From: JAOZTV01 sp965371805
GTDB taxonomy: Bacteria > Acidobacteriota > Aminicenantia > UBA2199
Direction: 5' to 3'
Assembly (NCBI GenBank): GCA_965371805.1
Contig: CBDUZW010000059.1
Location: 1 to 34,918, forward strand
DNA: 34,918 bases
The position numbers and the translations under genes were made by a program. The notes below the pieces were generated by a model. The model saw only the letters and a program-made list of their open reading frames with translations. It was not told where the DNA came from and searched no databases. Positions within the stretch are counted from its first letter, which is position 1; each line of letters begins with the position of its first letter. Positions 7,770 to 16,897 of this stretch are shown here, piece by piece.

Positions 7770-8313
7770 AAGGCCGAGAGTTAAACAGAGACCACATATG
7801 ATCAATAGGGAGATAACCGCTTCTGAGGTAAGATTGATCGATGAGAATAAGGAACAGGTAGGTATAGTTCCAATTGCCAGAGCGTTGGAAATTGCAGTTG
7901 AGAAAGAGTTGGATCTAGTTCAGATCTCACCAAATGCCAAACCTCCCGTATGTAGAATACTGAACTATGGGAAGTTTTTATACTCATTGCAGAAAAAAGA
8001 GCATGAAGCACAGAAATTACAGAGAAAAGTTCATCTCAAAGAGATTAAATTTACACCTGCTATTGGTGATCATGACATTGAAGTAAAGATGAAGAAAATT
8101 AAACAATTCGTAGAAGAGGGTAATAAGGTTAAAGTTACGATTTGGTTAAAAGGAAGACAAAAAAGAAAGCCTGAAATGTTAGGCGTAATGACAGATAAAA
8201 TTGTAAAAATTTTAAAGGATATTGCTGAAATTGAATCTCCACCTAAAAGGGAAAGATGGAATTGTTATATTCTTGTTGGTAAGAAAAAAGGAGGAAAAGA
8301 TGCCAAAACTTAA
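7759..8313 (+). CDS. infC: translation initiation factor IF-3
   Basis: IF-3 keeps the 30S subunit free and checks start-codon pairing. The 184-residue product has the N-domain (INREITASEVRLIDENKEQVGIV), the linker with the PVCRILNYGKF signature, and the C-domain (HLKEIKFTPAIGDHDIEVKMKKI, then VKVTIWLKGRQ). The gene starts with ATG inside the end of thrS (11-bp overlap). The nearest AGGAGA (7739-7744) is 14 bases away, so coupling to thrS translation is likely. An internal ATG at 7798 would still include the N-domain. The rare AUU start known in enterobacterial infC is not used. Confidence 0.96.
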   Translation: MKFKRPRVKQRPHMINREITASEVRLIDENKEQVGIVPIARALEIAVEKELDLVQISPNAKPPVCRILNYGKFLYSLQKKEHEAQKLQRKVHLKEIKFTPAIGDHDIEVKMKKIKQFVEEGNKVKVTIWLKGRQKRKPEMLGVMTDKIVKILKDIAEIESPPKRERWNCYILVGKKKGGKDAKT

Positions 8314-8497
8314 AACTCATAGAGGAGCAAAAAAAAGATTTAGTTTTACTGGAAGTGGAAAGATAAAGAGAAAAAAAGCTAACGCTTCACATATTTTGAC
8401 AAAGAAGAGTCAAAAAAGAAAAAGAAATTTACGAAAATCAACAATAGTTGTCAAAGAAGAAGTCAAAAGAGTTAAAGCTCTATTGCCTTATTCATAG
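8300..8497 (+). CDS. rpmI: 50S ribosomal protein L35
   Basis: This basic 65-residue protein starts MPKLKTHRGAKKRF, the family signature, followed by GSGKIKRKKA. The start ATG at 8300 is decided by the AAAAGGAGGAAAAG site directly upstream and by the L35 N-terminus; a longer in-frame ORF from 8222 is an artefact inside infC. The first codons overlap the last 14 bases of infC, consistent with coupled translation in the classic infC-rpmI-rplT set. Confidence 0.96.
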   Translation: MPKLKTHRGAKKRFSFTGSGKIKRKKANASHILTKKSQKRKRNLRKSTIVVKEEVKRVKALLPYS

Positions 8498-8537
8498 AAG
8501 ACTAGAACTATTATTGTAAAAAAGACAGGAGGAAAAT

Positions 8538-8891
8538 ATGCCTAAAGTAAGAAGAGGTAATAAGAAATTATTAAGACGAAAAAAAATATTAAAATTAGCT
8601 AAGGGATTTTTTGGTGCAAAGAAAAAAAACTATAGAACAGCAAAAGAGGCAGTTGAAAAGGCTTTGCAATATGCCTATAGAGACAGAAGGAATAAAAAGA
8701 GAGATTTCAGAAGACTTTGGACTGTAAGAATTAATGCAGCAGTTAGAGAGTATGATATTAGTTATTCAAGATTTATTAATGGTCTTTTAAAATCTGATAT
8801 TAAATTAAATAGAAAAATGCTGTCAAACCTTGCAGCTACAGATCCAGAAACTTTTAAAGAGATAGTAATAAAAGCTAAATCATCCTTATGA
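8538..8891 (+). CDS. rplT: 50S ribosomal protein L20
   Basis: This 117-residue basic protein begins MPKVRRGNKKLLRRKKILK and contains the family blocks AKGFFGAKKKNYRTAKEAVEKALQ (about 23-46), YRDRRNKKRDFRRLW and FINGLLKSDIKLNRKMLS. L20 is an early 50S assembly protein that in some bacteria also represses its own operon by binding the leader; the 40-bp gap to rpmI shows no obvious L20-binding structure. It has an ACAGGAGGAAAAT ribosome site and ends by overlapping pheS by four bases (ATGA). Confidence 0.97.
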   Translation: MPKVRRGNKKLLRRKKILKLAKGFFGAKKKNYRTAKEAVEKALQYAYRDRRNKKRDFRRLWTVRINAAVREYDISYSRFINGLLKSDIKLNRKMLSNLAATDPETFKEIVIKAKSSL

Positions 8892-9919
8892 TCAATGATT
8901 TAAAAAATGAGATTAAGAGTGTTCGTGATCTGTTTTTTAATGAGGTTCATAAGGTAGAATCTATTGACAAGTTCCAAATTTTGAAAGAAAAATTTGTCAG
9001 TCGAAAAAAAGGCTTTTTAACAAATTTACTTAAAGGTTTAAAAGAGTTTCCAAAAGAGGACAAGCCGCTTGCAGGAAAATTAGTTAACAAATTTAAAATA
9101 CAGGTTGAAAAAGAATTAGCAACACTTGAAGATTCATTAAGCAAAAAGTCTGATGTTCAAGTAGATTATTCTCTGCCGGAATTTAGCATGCCACTAGGGA
9201 GAACTCATTTGCTTTCTCTAGTAAAGAATGAGGTTGAAGAAATATTCATTGGAATGGGGTATGATATTGCTGACGGTCCTGAAATTGAGAAAGAATATTA
9301 TAATTTTACTGCATTAAATTTTTTAGAGCACCATCCTGCCAGAGATGAGCAGGATACTTTCTTTATTAAGGATTTTAAAGATATGGTTCTGAGAACCCAT
9401 ACCTCTCCTGTACAGGTCAGGTATATGGAAAATAACAAACCCCCAATTAAAGTAATTGCACCAGGAAGAGTATTCCGGAAGGACGAAGTTGATGCAACTC
9501 ATTCACCTGTATTCCATCAGGTTGAAGGACTATTAATAGATAAGGATATCAATTTTTCACATTTAAAAGGTACTCTGGGGTTTTTCTTAAAGAGCTTTTT
9601 TGGAGAATCTGTTGATGTTCGTTTTAGACCCAGTTTTTTTCCATTTACTGAACCTTCAGCTGAAGTCGATGTTAGTTGCTTTTTATGTAATGGGACAGAT
9701 TCAGAGTGCCGAATTTGTAAAGGAACCGGCTGGATTGAAATCCTTGGAAGTGGAATGGTTCATCCTGAAGTATTAAAAAATGGCAATATAGATCCCGAAG
9801 AATATTCAGGCTTTGCATTTGGGATGGGCATTGAAAGGATAACTATGTTGAAATATGGTATCAATGACCTTAGAATGTTTTATGAAAATGATCTCAGATT
9901 TCTTAATCAGTTTGGATAA
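8888..9919 (+). CDS. pheS: phenylalanyl-tRNA synthetase alpha subunit
   Basis: The catalytic subunit of the alpha2-beta2 synthetase, 343 residues. An N-terminal coiled coil (about 1-85) is followed by the class II core: motif 2 GRVFRKDEVDATHSPVFHQ and motif 3 GFAFGMGIERITMLKYG near the C-terminus. A four-Cys knuckle, CFLC...CRIC, precedes GTGWIEILGSGMVHPEVL, as in many bacterial PheS. It overlaps rplT by ATGA, which means translational coupling, and pheT follows after two bases. Confidence 0.97.
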   Translation: MINDLKNEIKSVRDLFFNEVHKVESIDKFQILKEKFVSRKKGFLTNLLKGLKEFPKEDKPLAGKLVNKFKIQVEKELATLEDSLSKKSDVQVDYSLPEFSMPLGRTHLLSLVKNEVEEIFIGMGYDIADGPEIEKEYYNFTALNFLEHHPARDEQDTFFIKDFKDMVLRTHTSPVQVRYMENNKPPIKVIAPGRVFRKDEVDATHSPVFHQVEGLLIDKDINFSHLKGTLGFFLKSFFGESVDVRFRPSFFPFTEPSAEVDVSCFLCNGTDSECRICKGTGWIEILGSGMVHPEVLKNGNIDPEEYSGFAFGMGIERITMLKYGINDLRMFYENDLRFLNQFG

Positions 9920-9921
9920 AA

Positions 9922-11961
9922 ATGAAAATTAATACAAAATATTTAAAGGATTTTATAAAATTTGATCTTGATACAACAGGATTAAAATCTTTATTGGAAA
10001 CAATGGGATTTGAAGTCGAAGAAATTATTAAGTACAAAGGTGTGGATGTTATTGAAGTTGAAGTAACACCTAATCGCCCTGACTGGTTGTCTCATAATGG
10101 GATTGCAAGAGATATGTATGCAAAAGATCCTTCGCTGGCTTTAATCAATTCAAAAAATAAGACTCAATTAGTTGAAAGTAATAATAATAGCTTTGATATT
10201 AATATTAAAAACAGTGATGACTGTCCAAGATATTCCGGTTGCATCATAAAGAATATAAAGGTTTCTGAGTCTTCTAATGAAATCAAAGAATTACTTTTAA
10301 GTCTTGGACTAAGACCGATTAACTCTATTGTTGATGTATCCAATCTCATCTTAATAACATATGGTCATCCTATTCATATCTTCGATCTGGATAAAATAGA
10401 GGGAAATGAAATAAATATAAGACGAGCAGAAAAAGGAGAAAAACTTGTACTCCTTGATGAGCAAAATATAGAGCTAAATGAAGAATTTCTTGTTATTGCC
10501 GATAAGAATAAACCTGTTGCTTTAGCTGGGATAATTGGTGGTATTGATTCAGGTGTTACAATCGAATCCAAAAATATTTTTATTGAAAGTGCTGTATTTA
10601 ATCCTGTTGTTGTTAGAAAGTCTGCAAGAAGAATAGGGCTTTCAACAGATGCATCGTTTAGATTCGAAAGAGGTACTGACATATTATGTACCAGAGATAT
10701 TCTTGAAAAGACGGTCGATAAATTAGCGAAAGTTCTTTCTCAGGATATAAAAATAGGCTATTTCGATGATATGTTTCCAGAAAACTTTGCAAACCAGACT
10801 GTTATTATGGAAAAAGAATTTCCGGCTAAATACTCGGGAATTGATATTAAACATGATGATTCTGAGAATATTCTGAACAGACTCGGATTTAAAACAGAGG
10901 ACAAAGGTATGTTTTGGAATGTTACTGTTCCTTCATATAGAGTTGATATTTATGGAAAACAGGATCTAATAGAAGAAATCGTAAGGATTTATGGATATGA
11001 TAATCTGAAATCCGTTCTACCTTCATTATCTACTGATAAGATCAAGAAATGGCCAGAAAGGGAATTAAGAAAAACGATAGGACAGAGATTGATTAATATT
11101 GGTGCTTTTGAAGTACTGAACTACTCATTTCATACGAAAGAGGATAATAGTTTCTTTGCTGATGAAAATTTGAATGTTGAAATTAAAAATCCTCTGGGAC
11201 TTGGATTTTCTATCATGAGAAATTCGTTGATACCAGGTGTTTTAAAGAATACTGGAACCAATATGAACCAGTCTGTCAAGTTTGTTTTTTTATATGAATT
11301 CGGAAGTGTTTTCTCATTAAAAGCGGATACAATAGATCAAAAGAACAAACTTGTGATCAGTGCTTCAGGCATATTCCAAAAAAGTAATTGGATGGTTAAG
11401 GCAGATATCTTCTGGAATTTCTTTTTATTTAAATCAATTCTAGCAAACCTATCCTCCAGACTTTTTATTGAATTTGAGTTTAAGAAATCAAAAATAAACT
11501 ATTTTAAGAATGGTGTTGCCTTTGATGTTTTGTATAAAGGTGATAATATAGGGGTTATTGGTGAGCTTAAAGATGAGGTTCTCGCAAATTATAAACTTGA
11601 TAAACCTGTTTATATAGCTGAAGTAGATATGCAGAAGATCAATGAAATTAAGAAAGTGTTCAAACTAAAGAAGTGGAATGTCTTTCCGTCTACTAAGAGA
11701 GATTTTTCCTTCTATATTGATAAGAATAATGATTATGAGAATATAAAAAATGTTATAAATAATAATAAACCGGAAAATTTAATTAATTTTGAACTTTTTG
11801 ATATGTATGAAGGAAAGGGAAATCCGGAAAATAAAATTAGTTTGTCAATGTCATTTACTTATCAGGATGAATTAAGAACACTTGAAAATAATGAGGTTAA
11901 TGAGATGCATGAAAAATTTATTAAAACCATTACAGAAAAATTAAAATTAACTCAAAGATAA
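9922..11961 (+). CDS. pheT: phenylalanyl-tRNA synthetase beta subunit, short form without the OB-fold tRNA-binding domain
   Basis: The non-catalytic beta subunit provides editing (B3/B4) and tRNA contacts. At 679 residues it is about 110 shorter than the usual ~790-800. The opening MKINTKYLKDFIKFDLDT and GFEVEEI blocks run directly at residue 40 into VDVIEVEVTPNRPDWLSH, which normally follows a roughly 110-residue EMAP-II-like OB-fold domain. That domain appears to be cleanly absent. The B3/B4 editing region (around SIVDVSNLI, HIFDLDKIEG, AGIIGGIDSGV), the B5 region (TVPSYRVDIYGKQDLIEEIVRIYGY, quoted only in part as PSYRVDIYGKQDLIEE) and the C-terminal anticodon-binding fold (FPSTKRDFSFYID) are present. 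No frameshift is seen. Confidence 0.95.
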   Translation: MKINTKYLKDFIKFDLDTTGLKSLLETMGFEVEEIIKYKGVDVIEVEVTPNRPDWLSHNGIARDMYAKDPSLALINSKNKTQLVESNNNSFDINIKNSDDCPRYSGCIIKNIKVSESSNEIKELLLSLGLRPINSIVDVSNLILITYGHPIHIFDLDKIEGNEINIRRAEKGEKLVLLDEQNIELNEEFLVIADKNKPVALAGIIGGIDSGVTIESKNIFIESAVFNPVVVRKSARRIGLSTDASFRFERGTDILCTRDILEKTVDKLAKVLSQDIKIGYFDDMFPENFANQTVIMEKEFPAKYSGIDIKHDDSENILNRLGFKTEDKGMFWNVTVPSYRVDIYGKQDLIEEIVRIYGYDNLKSVLPSLSTDKIKKWPERELRKTIGQRLINIGAFEVLNYSFHTKEDNSFFADENLNVEIKNPLGLGFSIMRNSLIPGVLKNTGTNMNQSVKFVFLYEFGSVFSLKADTIDQKNKLVISASGIFQKSNWMVKADIFWNFFLFKSILANLSSRLFIEFEFKKSKINYFKNGVAFDVLYKGDNIGVIGELKDEVLANYKLDKPVYIAEVDMQKINEIKKVFKLKKWNVFPSTKRDFSFYIDKNNDYENIKNVINNNKPENLINFELFDMYEGKGNPENKISLSMSFTYQDELRTLENNEVNEMHEKFIKTITEKLKLTQR

Positions 11962-11973
11962 GGAGGGTTTTTT

Positions 11974-12177
11974 ATGGATTATTTAGACAAATTAGAAAAA
12001 AAGTTAGAAAATCTTATTGAAGCAGTAAAAGTGTTAAAAATAGAAAATACAGATTTAAAAACCAATTTAGATAGTTTTGAAGAAAAAAAAGTTAGAAATG
12101 ATCAAGATAACGATGAAATTGAAAAAAAGGTACTTGGAATGATCGAGATGATTGATAAAATGAAGGATTCTGAGTAA
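11974..12177 (+). CDS. small coiled-coil protein upstream of zapA, ZapB-like
   Basis: This 67-residue, highly charged protein is one continuous heptad-patterned helix (DYLDKLEKKLENLIEAVKVL, then IENTDLKTNL) with no membrane segment. A strong AAGGAGGG site precedes the ATG, so it is translated. Its place between pheT and zapA, seven bases before zapA, and its form suggest a ZapB-like division-site coiled coil, but sequence alone cannot prove homology because such proteins are low in complexity. The assignment is by context. Confidence 0.7.
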   Translation: MDYLDKLEKKLENLIEAVKVLKIENTDLKTNLDSFEEKKVRNDQDNDEIEKKVLGMIEMIDKMKDSE

Positions 12178-12184
12178 GACTATT

Positions 12185-12502
12185 ATGGGCAAGAAGATTG
12201 ATGTACAAATTCTGGGAAATTATTTTTCATTTAATCTCCCCTCTGATGTGAAATCTAAGGATTTTATTGAAATTATTGATTTTGTTGAGAATAAAATCAA
12301 TAAAATTAGAAGAAGTGCTTCAGACTTGGATTCTTATAGACTGGCTTTACTTGCTTCTATTAATATTGCTGAAGAACTTTTCACACTTCGGAAAGAAAAC
12401 ATGGAATTAAATAAGTTTTTAAGCAAGATCGATAGTATGGTGCCCAAAATTGATTTTAGTGATGATCTAAAAGAAAAACCGGTTAAAATCTTGCCGGAGT
12501 AG
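12185..12502 (+). CDS. zapA: cell division protein ZapA
   Basis: ZapA crosslinks FtsZ filaments at the division ring. The 105-residue product shows the N-terminal strand pattern (VQILGNYFSFNLP), the helix FIEIIDFVENKINKIRR, the conserved SYRLALLASINIAEELF segment and a C-terminal coiled-coil helix. It is preceded by a ZapB-like coiled coil and followed by rny. The pheT-zapA-rny order is seen in several phyla. The ribosome site is weak and coupling to the preceding small gene is probable. Confidence 0.9.
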   Translation: MGKKIDVQILGNYFSFNLPSDVKSKDFIEIIDFVENKINKIRRSASDLDSYRLALLASINIAEELFTLRKENMELNKFLSKIDSMVPKIDFSDDLKEKPVKILPE

Positions 12503-12549
12503 TAGTTAATGGATAACAGGCAAACTGTATCCATAATGAGGAGGAATTT

Positions 12550-14112
12550 ATGGACGTTTTAATATATATACTTACATTTGTTGGAGGATTGGGAGTTGGA
12601 TTCTTTATTTTTTTCATTTTAAAAAAGAAAATATTTTCCAGTGAATTTCAAAAAGTTGAATCATTAAAAAGTGAGATTGAAAAACAAAATAAATATGAAA
12701 TCGAAAATTTAAAAAAAAAAACAACTATTGAACTTAAGGAAGAGTTCATTAAATGGAAGAATGAATATAACCAAAAGCAAAGTCAAAGACAAAGTAAGCT
12801 AAATGAGATGGAGAAAAGGTTAATTCAGAAAGAGGAAAATTTAGATCGGAGATATGTAAATCTGGATAACAAAGAAAAAGATATTAAGAAAAGAGAAAAA
12901 GATATCTTTGAAAAAGAAGAAGAAATTAAAGAACTAAATTTAAAGCTTAGCCATAAAGCTGAAGAACAAAAGAGAAAACTTGAACAAATAGCCGGTATGA
13001 CTGTCAATGAAGCGATTGCGCAAATGAAGGCACAGTATGAAGGTGAAGCGAAATTAGAAGCTGCACAAAGTTTAAAAATTATTGAAAAAGAAAATAAAGA
13101 AAAAGCTGATTTAATGGCTAGAGAAATTATCTCAACTTCAATTCAGCGAATTGCTTCTGAACATGTAATGTCATCTGCAGTAACTGTTATTGATTTGCCA
13201 AGTGACGATATGAAGGGACGAATTATTGGTAGAGAAGGAAGGAATATAAGGGCACTGGAAACTGCTTGCGGAGTTGATTTTATTGTTGATGATACACCTG
13301 AGGCAATTATTGTATCTTCTTTTGATCCAATAAGAAGAGAAAAAGCAAAACAAACTTTACAAACTTTAATTACAGATGGGAGAATACATCCTGCAAGAAT
13401 TGAAGAGGTTGTAAATAAAATTGAAAAAGACTTTGATGATTATTTAAGAAAAGTTGGTGAAGATGTTGTATTGGAACTTGGAATACAAAATTTGAATCCT
13501 GAGCTTCATTATTATATTGGGAAATTAAAATTCAGAACTTCTTTTGGACAGAACGCTTTATCACACTCAAAAGAGGTTTCTCTGATCAGTGCTTATATGG
13601 CAACGGAGCTTGGTGTAAGTGAAAATGTTGCAAAAAGAGCAGGCTTGCTTCATGATCTGGGAAAATCAATAGATAGAGAAACTGAAGGGACTCATACAGA
13701 GCTATCAGTAGAACTGGCAAGAAAATATGGGGAATCAAAAATTGTACAGGAAGCAATTGCCTCTCATCACATGGATGTTGAATTTACATCAGTTGAAGGT
13801 GTTATTGTACAAGCTGCAGACAGTGTTTCTGCTTCAAGACCTGGAGCTAGAAGGGAAATATTTGAAACTTATATCAAACGACTTGAAAATCTGGAAGAGG
13901 CAAGTGTATCGTTTCCTGGTGTTACTAAGGCTTATGCATTAAGGGCAGGTAGAGAAGTAAGGGTTATTATCAATTCAAATGAATTGGATGACAATAAAAC
14001 ATTTATAATGTCTAAAGATATTGCAAAAAAAGTTCAGGATGAATTAGAGTATCCAGGGCAGATCAAAATCACTGTTATAAGGGAGATAAGAGCTGTTGAA
14101 TATGCAAAATGA
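12550..14112 (+). CDS. rny: ribonuclease Y
   Basis: RNase Y is the membrane-anchored endonuclease that starts mRNA decay. The 520-residue product has an N-terminal transmembrane helix (about 3-25), a long coiled coil (about 30-190, rich in K/E), a KH RNA-binding domain with the GRIIGREGRNIRALE loop (around residue 220) and an HD domain with the metal pair in LLHDLGKSID (H368/D369), followed by EAIASHHMD. Length and order are standard. The start has a GAGGAGG site. It overlaps ymdB, a common and functionally linked neighbour. Confidence 0.97.
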   Translation: MDVLIYILTFVGGLGVGFFIFFILKKKIFSSEFQKVESLKSEIEKQNKYEIENLKKKTTIELKEEFIKWKNEYNQKQSQRQSKLNEMEKRLIQKEENLDRRYVNLDNKEKDIKKREKDIFEKEEEIKELNLKLSHKAEEQKRKLEQIAGMTVNEAIAQMKAQYEGEAKLEAAQSLKIIEKENKEKADLMAREIISTSIQRIASEHVMSSAVTVIDLPSDDMKGRIIGREGRNIRALETACGVDFIVDDTPEAIIVSSFDPIRREKAKQTLQTLITDGRIHPARIEEVVNKIEKDFDDYLRKVGEDVVLELGIQNLNPELHYYIGKLKFRTSFGQNALSHSKEVSLISAYMATELGVSENVAKRAGLLHDLGKSIDRETEGTHTELSVELARKYGESKIVQEAIASHHMDVEFTSVEGVIVQAADSVSASRPGARREIFETYIKRLENLEEASVSFPGVTKAYALRAGREVRVIINSNELDDNKTFIMSKDIAKKVQDELEYPGQIKITVIREIRAVEYAK

Positions 14113-14926
14113 TACAGTACGAGTTTTTTTTATTGGTGATATAATTGGAAAATATGGAAGATATTTCTTGTCAAAGATTCTTCTCCCATTAAAACGAAAA
14201 TATAAGCCGGATTTAATTATTGCCAATGGGGAGAATTCCGCAGGTGGTTTAGGGATTATGAAGAAAACTGCTGATGAAATATTTGGTTCTGGTGTTGATG
14301 TTATTACAACTGGAAATCATGTTTGGGATAAAAAAGAAGCAATACCTCTACTTGATGAAAATAAGTATATATTAAGACCCATTAATTTTCCGGAATCTAA
14401 TCCTGGAAATGGATTGTTGGATTTTTCTTTTAAAGATGGAAAAACAATATCAATTATAAACCTGCAGGGTAGAGTTTTTATGGATCCTGTTGTTGACAAT
14501 CCTTTTATTGCAATAGACAAAATTTTAAATAGAGTGAAAAACAAGATGATTTTTGTCGATTTCCATGCAGAAGCTACAGCTGAAAAACAGGCAATGGGAT
14601 TTTATCTTGATGGCAGGGTCAGCGCAGTTTTAGGAACTCATACTCATGTTCAAACGGCTGATGCAAGGGTTCTCAACAATGGTACAGCGTTTCAGACAGA
14701 TGTTGGAATGACAGGATCACTCGATTCAATAATTGGTATGAAAAAACAACCAATAATACAACGATTTTTGACTGGAATTTATCATAGATTTGAAGTTGCA
14801 AAGGCCAATCAGATACTTGATCTGGCAATTATGGATATTAATACAGCAACAGGCATGAGTGAGAAAATTCAATCAAAAAGATATTATGAATCAACTTATG
14901 CAGATGAGTTAAAAGAATTTATCTAA
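14102..14926 (+). CDS. ymdB: YmdB-family metallophosphoesterase
   Basis: A 274-residue calcineurin-like phosphoesterase. In Bacillus, YmdB hydrolyses 2',3'-cyclic nucleotides and partners with RNase Y in RNA turnover and cell-fate control. The metal-binding blocks are present: FIGDIIGKYG, ANGENSAGG, TTGNHVWDKKE, VDFHAEATAEKQAMG, GTHTHVQTADARV and DVGMTGSLDSIIG. ATG 14102 lies 15 bases after AAGGGAGA (14079-14086); an in-frame TTG at 14096 has better spacing (9 bases), so the true start may be two codons earlier. The gene overlaps the end of rny. Confidence 0.94.
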   Translation: MQNDTVRVFFIGDIIGKYGRYFLSKILLPLKRKYKPDLIIANGENSAGGLGIMKKTADEIFGSGVDVITTGNHVWDKKEAIPLLDENKYILRPINFPESNPGNGLLDFSFKDGKTISIINLQGRVFMDPVVDNPFIAIDKILNRVKNKMIFVDFHAEATAEKQAMGFYLDGRVSAVLGTHTHVQTADARVLNNGTAFQTDVGMTGSLDSIIGMKKQPIIQRFLTGIYHRFEVAKANQILDLAIMDINTATGMSEKIQSKRYYESTYADELKEFI

Positions 14927-14960
14927 GCAGGGGATGGACTAATAACAATATCAATTTGTA

Positions 14961-15551
14961 TTAATTAAGTACTTTATTAAAAAAATTCAGCGGATCGGTA
15001 CAGTATTTATTTAGATCGGTCATTGTTAGAGAAGACCAGCTGGCACTGCAATCATCATCAATTCTAGTTCGGATTTCTAAATGTAGATGGTTTACTCCAA
15101 AACGGGAATTTTTTAATTCGCTTGAATTAAATAATCTTGCCAGACAGGTTTTATTATCCACTTTCTGTCCGATTTTAACACGGATATCCTCGATATGAGT
15201 GTATCGTGAAAAGATAGGAGGTAATCCTCCGAATTCGTGTTTTACAACTACAGTTAAATTTGGAAATGACAATTGAATATCTACAACCTTTCCTTTTGCA
15301 ATTGCATATACTTTTTTATTGGTTTTACCCATCAGGTCTATACCGGCATGTTTATGTCCCTTAATATAAGAGTTTCTGTGAGAACCATAGGTGCTGATAG
15401 TACGTTTATGCAGAGTACTGTACTTGTCTCTATTTAATTCATTAAATGGTGTATGGAACCTCAGAGGCTTCCAATTATTCCAATTAGCTTCAATACCATT
15501 AAATCCTATCAATAAAATGAAGGTTATCAATAAGTGCTTTGACGTTATCAT
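14961..15551 (-). CDS. secreted M23-family (LytM-type) peptidoglycan endopeptidase
   Basis: The 196-residue product has a signal peptide (MITSKHLLITFILLIGFN, cleavage after about residue 22) and an M23 domain. The zinc ligands are visible as the HxxxD in HAGIDL and the HxH in HLHLEIR, so it should be catalytically competent, unlike degenerate EnvC-type homologues. It probably cuts peptide crossbridges in the periplasm. ATG 15551 is set by GAGGT six bases upstream; an in-frame TTG at 15563 is less likely. It lies 25 bp after rimO on the same strand, probably in one transcript, and converges with ymdB. Confidence 0.9.
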   Translation of the reverse strand: MITSKHLLITFILLIGFNGIEANWNNWKPLRFHTPFNELNRDKYSTLHKRTISTYGSHRNSYIKGHKHAGIDLMGKTNKKVYAIAKGKVVDIQLSFPNLTVVVKHEFGGLPPIFSRYTHIEDIRVKIGQKVDNKTCLARLFNSSELKNSRFGVNHLHLEIRTRIDDDCSASWSSLTMTDLNKYCTDPLNFFNKVLN

Positions 15552-15576
15552 CAGGTACCTCAATTAAAATTGGTAC

Positions 15577-16890
15577 TTATTCACCGTAGAGAGTATCAAA
15601 TTCACCCTTTGTTATCTTTATTGAGAAAATATCGTAGTTTTCTTCGAACTTCTTATCTATTATTGTTGCACCATCAACTTCTGGAGCCTGACTACTTATT
15701 CTGCCAATTGTCTTTTCTCCATCCCATGGGCATGGTCCATGAGGGAGAAACTCTAATTCCTTTCCTTCAATTTTTTTATTATACTTATTAATATTATCAT
15801 CCGAAATATCCATTATGAGTTCTTTTCTTTCTTCAATGATTTCTTGTGGGACTGTATCCTTTAATTTAAATGCAGGCGTATCTTCCTCTGGAGAAAAACC
15901 AAAGACACCGATTCTTTCTATTTCAGAATCCCTTGCGAATCTCTCCAATTCTTTAAAGTCTGATTCTGTTTCTCCGGGAAATCCAATTATGAAGGTAGAC
16001 CGAATCACAGGATCTTTGAATGAAGTTCTTATCTTCTTTAATAATTTCATATGTATTTCGTAAGATCCGTTCCGGTTCATTTTATCTAAAACAGGTTTTG
16101 AAATATGCTGGAATGGGAGATCAAAATAGGGGAGTATTGTCGGATATGAAAACCCTTCTAAAATCTCTTCTGTAATTTCTTCCGGCATTAAATATAATAC
16201 CCTTACCCATTTTAGACCTAATTTTGAAATTTCTTTTAATAGTTGAGGAAGTTGGGATTTTTTGTCTATATCCATTCCAAAATGAGTTGAATTTTGAGAT
16301 ATAAGATTTATTTCATTGAATCCTTTTTTTTGTAATTCCTTCGCTTCCTTAATTATTGAATCTATTGATCTTGATCGGAATGGCCCTCTGATCTTCGGAA
16401 TGGCACAGAAACTGCATTTCATATTACAGCCTTCAGAAATCTTTATATATGTTGAATTTGGAGTAGTTGTGACGATCCTCTTATAACTATCATCATAGAG
16501 AAAAAGATTGTCTTGATTATATTCAAGGTTTGAATTTGATACTATTTTTTCTGCAAGAGAATCAATATCGTTTACTCCCCAGATTATATCTGTATTTTTA
16601 AAATTTTCTTTAAGGTCATTTGAATATCTTTCAGTTAAACACCCCATTATAGCAACATGTTTGACTTTGCCGTCCTCTTTTTTCTCAAGGGTTCTTAGTA
16701 TTTCATCAATACTCTCTTCTTTAGCATCCCTTATAAAACCACATGTATTAATTACTACCCAGTCTGATGGTTCATATTGGTCAACAATCTTTATTCCGTT
16801 TTTTTCCAATAGCCCACCCAGGACCTCTGAGTCAACAATATTTTTAAAGCATCCAAGTGTTATAAATGAAACAGTTTTTTTATTTTTCAT
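15577..16890 (-). CDS. rimO: ribosomal protein S12 methylthiotransferase RimO
   Basis: A radical-SAM enzyme that methylthiolates an aspartate of ribosomal protein S12. The 437-residue product has the N-terminal iron-sulfur domain (first Cys in FITLGCFKNIVDSE, further Cys in VINTCGF and MGCLTERY), the radical-SAM motif CNMKCSFC (CxxxCxxC), FIIGFPGETESDF, and a C-terminal TRAM domain with QAPEVDGATII, which favours RimO over MiaB/MtaB. The usual LGCPKN reads LGCFKN here, a mild oddity. ATG 16890 matches the family start; there is no Shine-Dalgarno, and a promoter lies directly against the start codon. The in-frame TTG at 16926 falls within that promoter. Confidence 0.94.
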   Translation of the reverse strand: MKNKKTVSFITLGCFKNIVDSEVLGGLLEKNGIKIVDQYEPSDWVVINTCGFIRDAKEESIDEILRTLEKKEDGKVKHVAIMGCLTERYSNDLKENFKNTDIIWGVNDIDSLAEKIVSNSNLEYNQDNLFLYDDSYKRIVTTTPNSTYIKISEGCNMKCSFCAIPKIRGPFRSRSIDSIIKEAKELQKKGFNEINLISQNSTHFGMDIDKKSQLPQLLKEISKLGLKWVRVLYLMPEEITEEILEGFSYPTILPYFDLPFQHISKPVLDKMNRNGSYEIHMKLLKKIRTSFKDPVIRSTFIIGFPGETESDFKELERFARDSEIERIGVFGFSPEEDTPAFKLKDTVPQEIIEERKELIMDISDDNINKYNKKIEGKELEFLPHGPCPWDGEKTIGRISSQAPEVDGATIIDKKFEENYDIFSIKITKGEFDTLYGE

Positions 16891-16897
16891 GGTCTGA

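Noticed and set aside
8222..8299. Longer start for rpmI inside infC
   Set aside because: L35 begins MPKLKTHRG and has a perfect ribosome site at 8300; the upstream codons are infC in another frame.
14927..14960. Terminator between convergent ymdB and the M23 gene
   Set aside because: Only a small AT-only hairpin can be drawn in this gap.
15553..15578. GGTACC-containing inverted repeat between rimO and the M23 gene
   Set aside because: Short arms with a bulge and almost no loop; part of it is the M23 ribosome site, and it does not match the 30369-30449 element.
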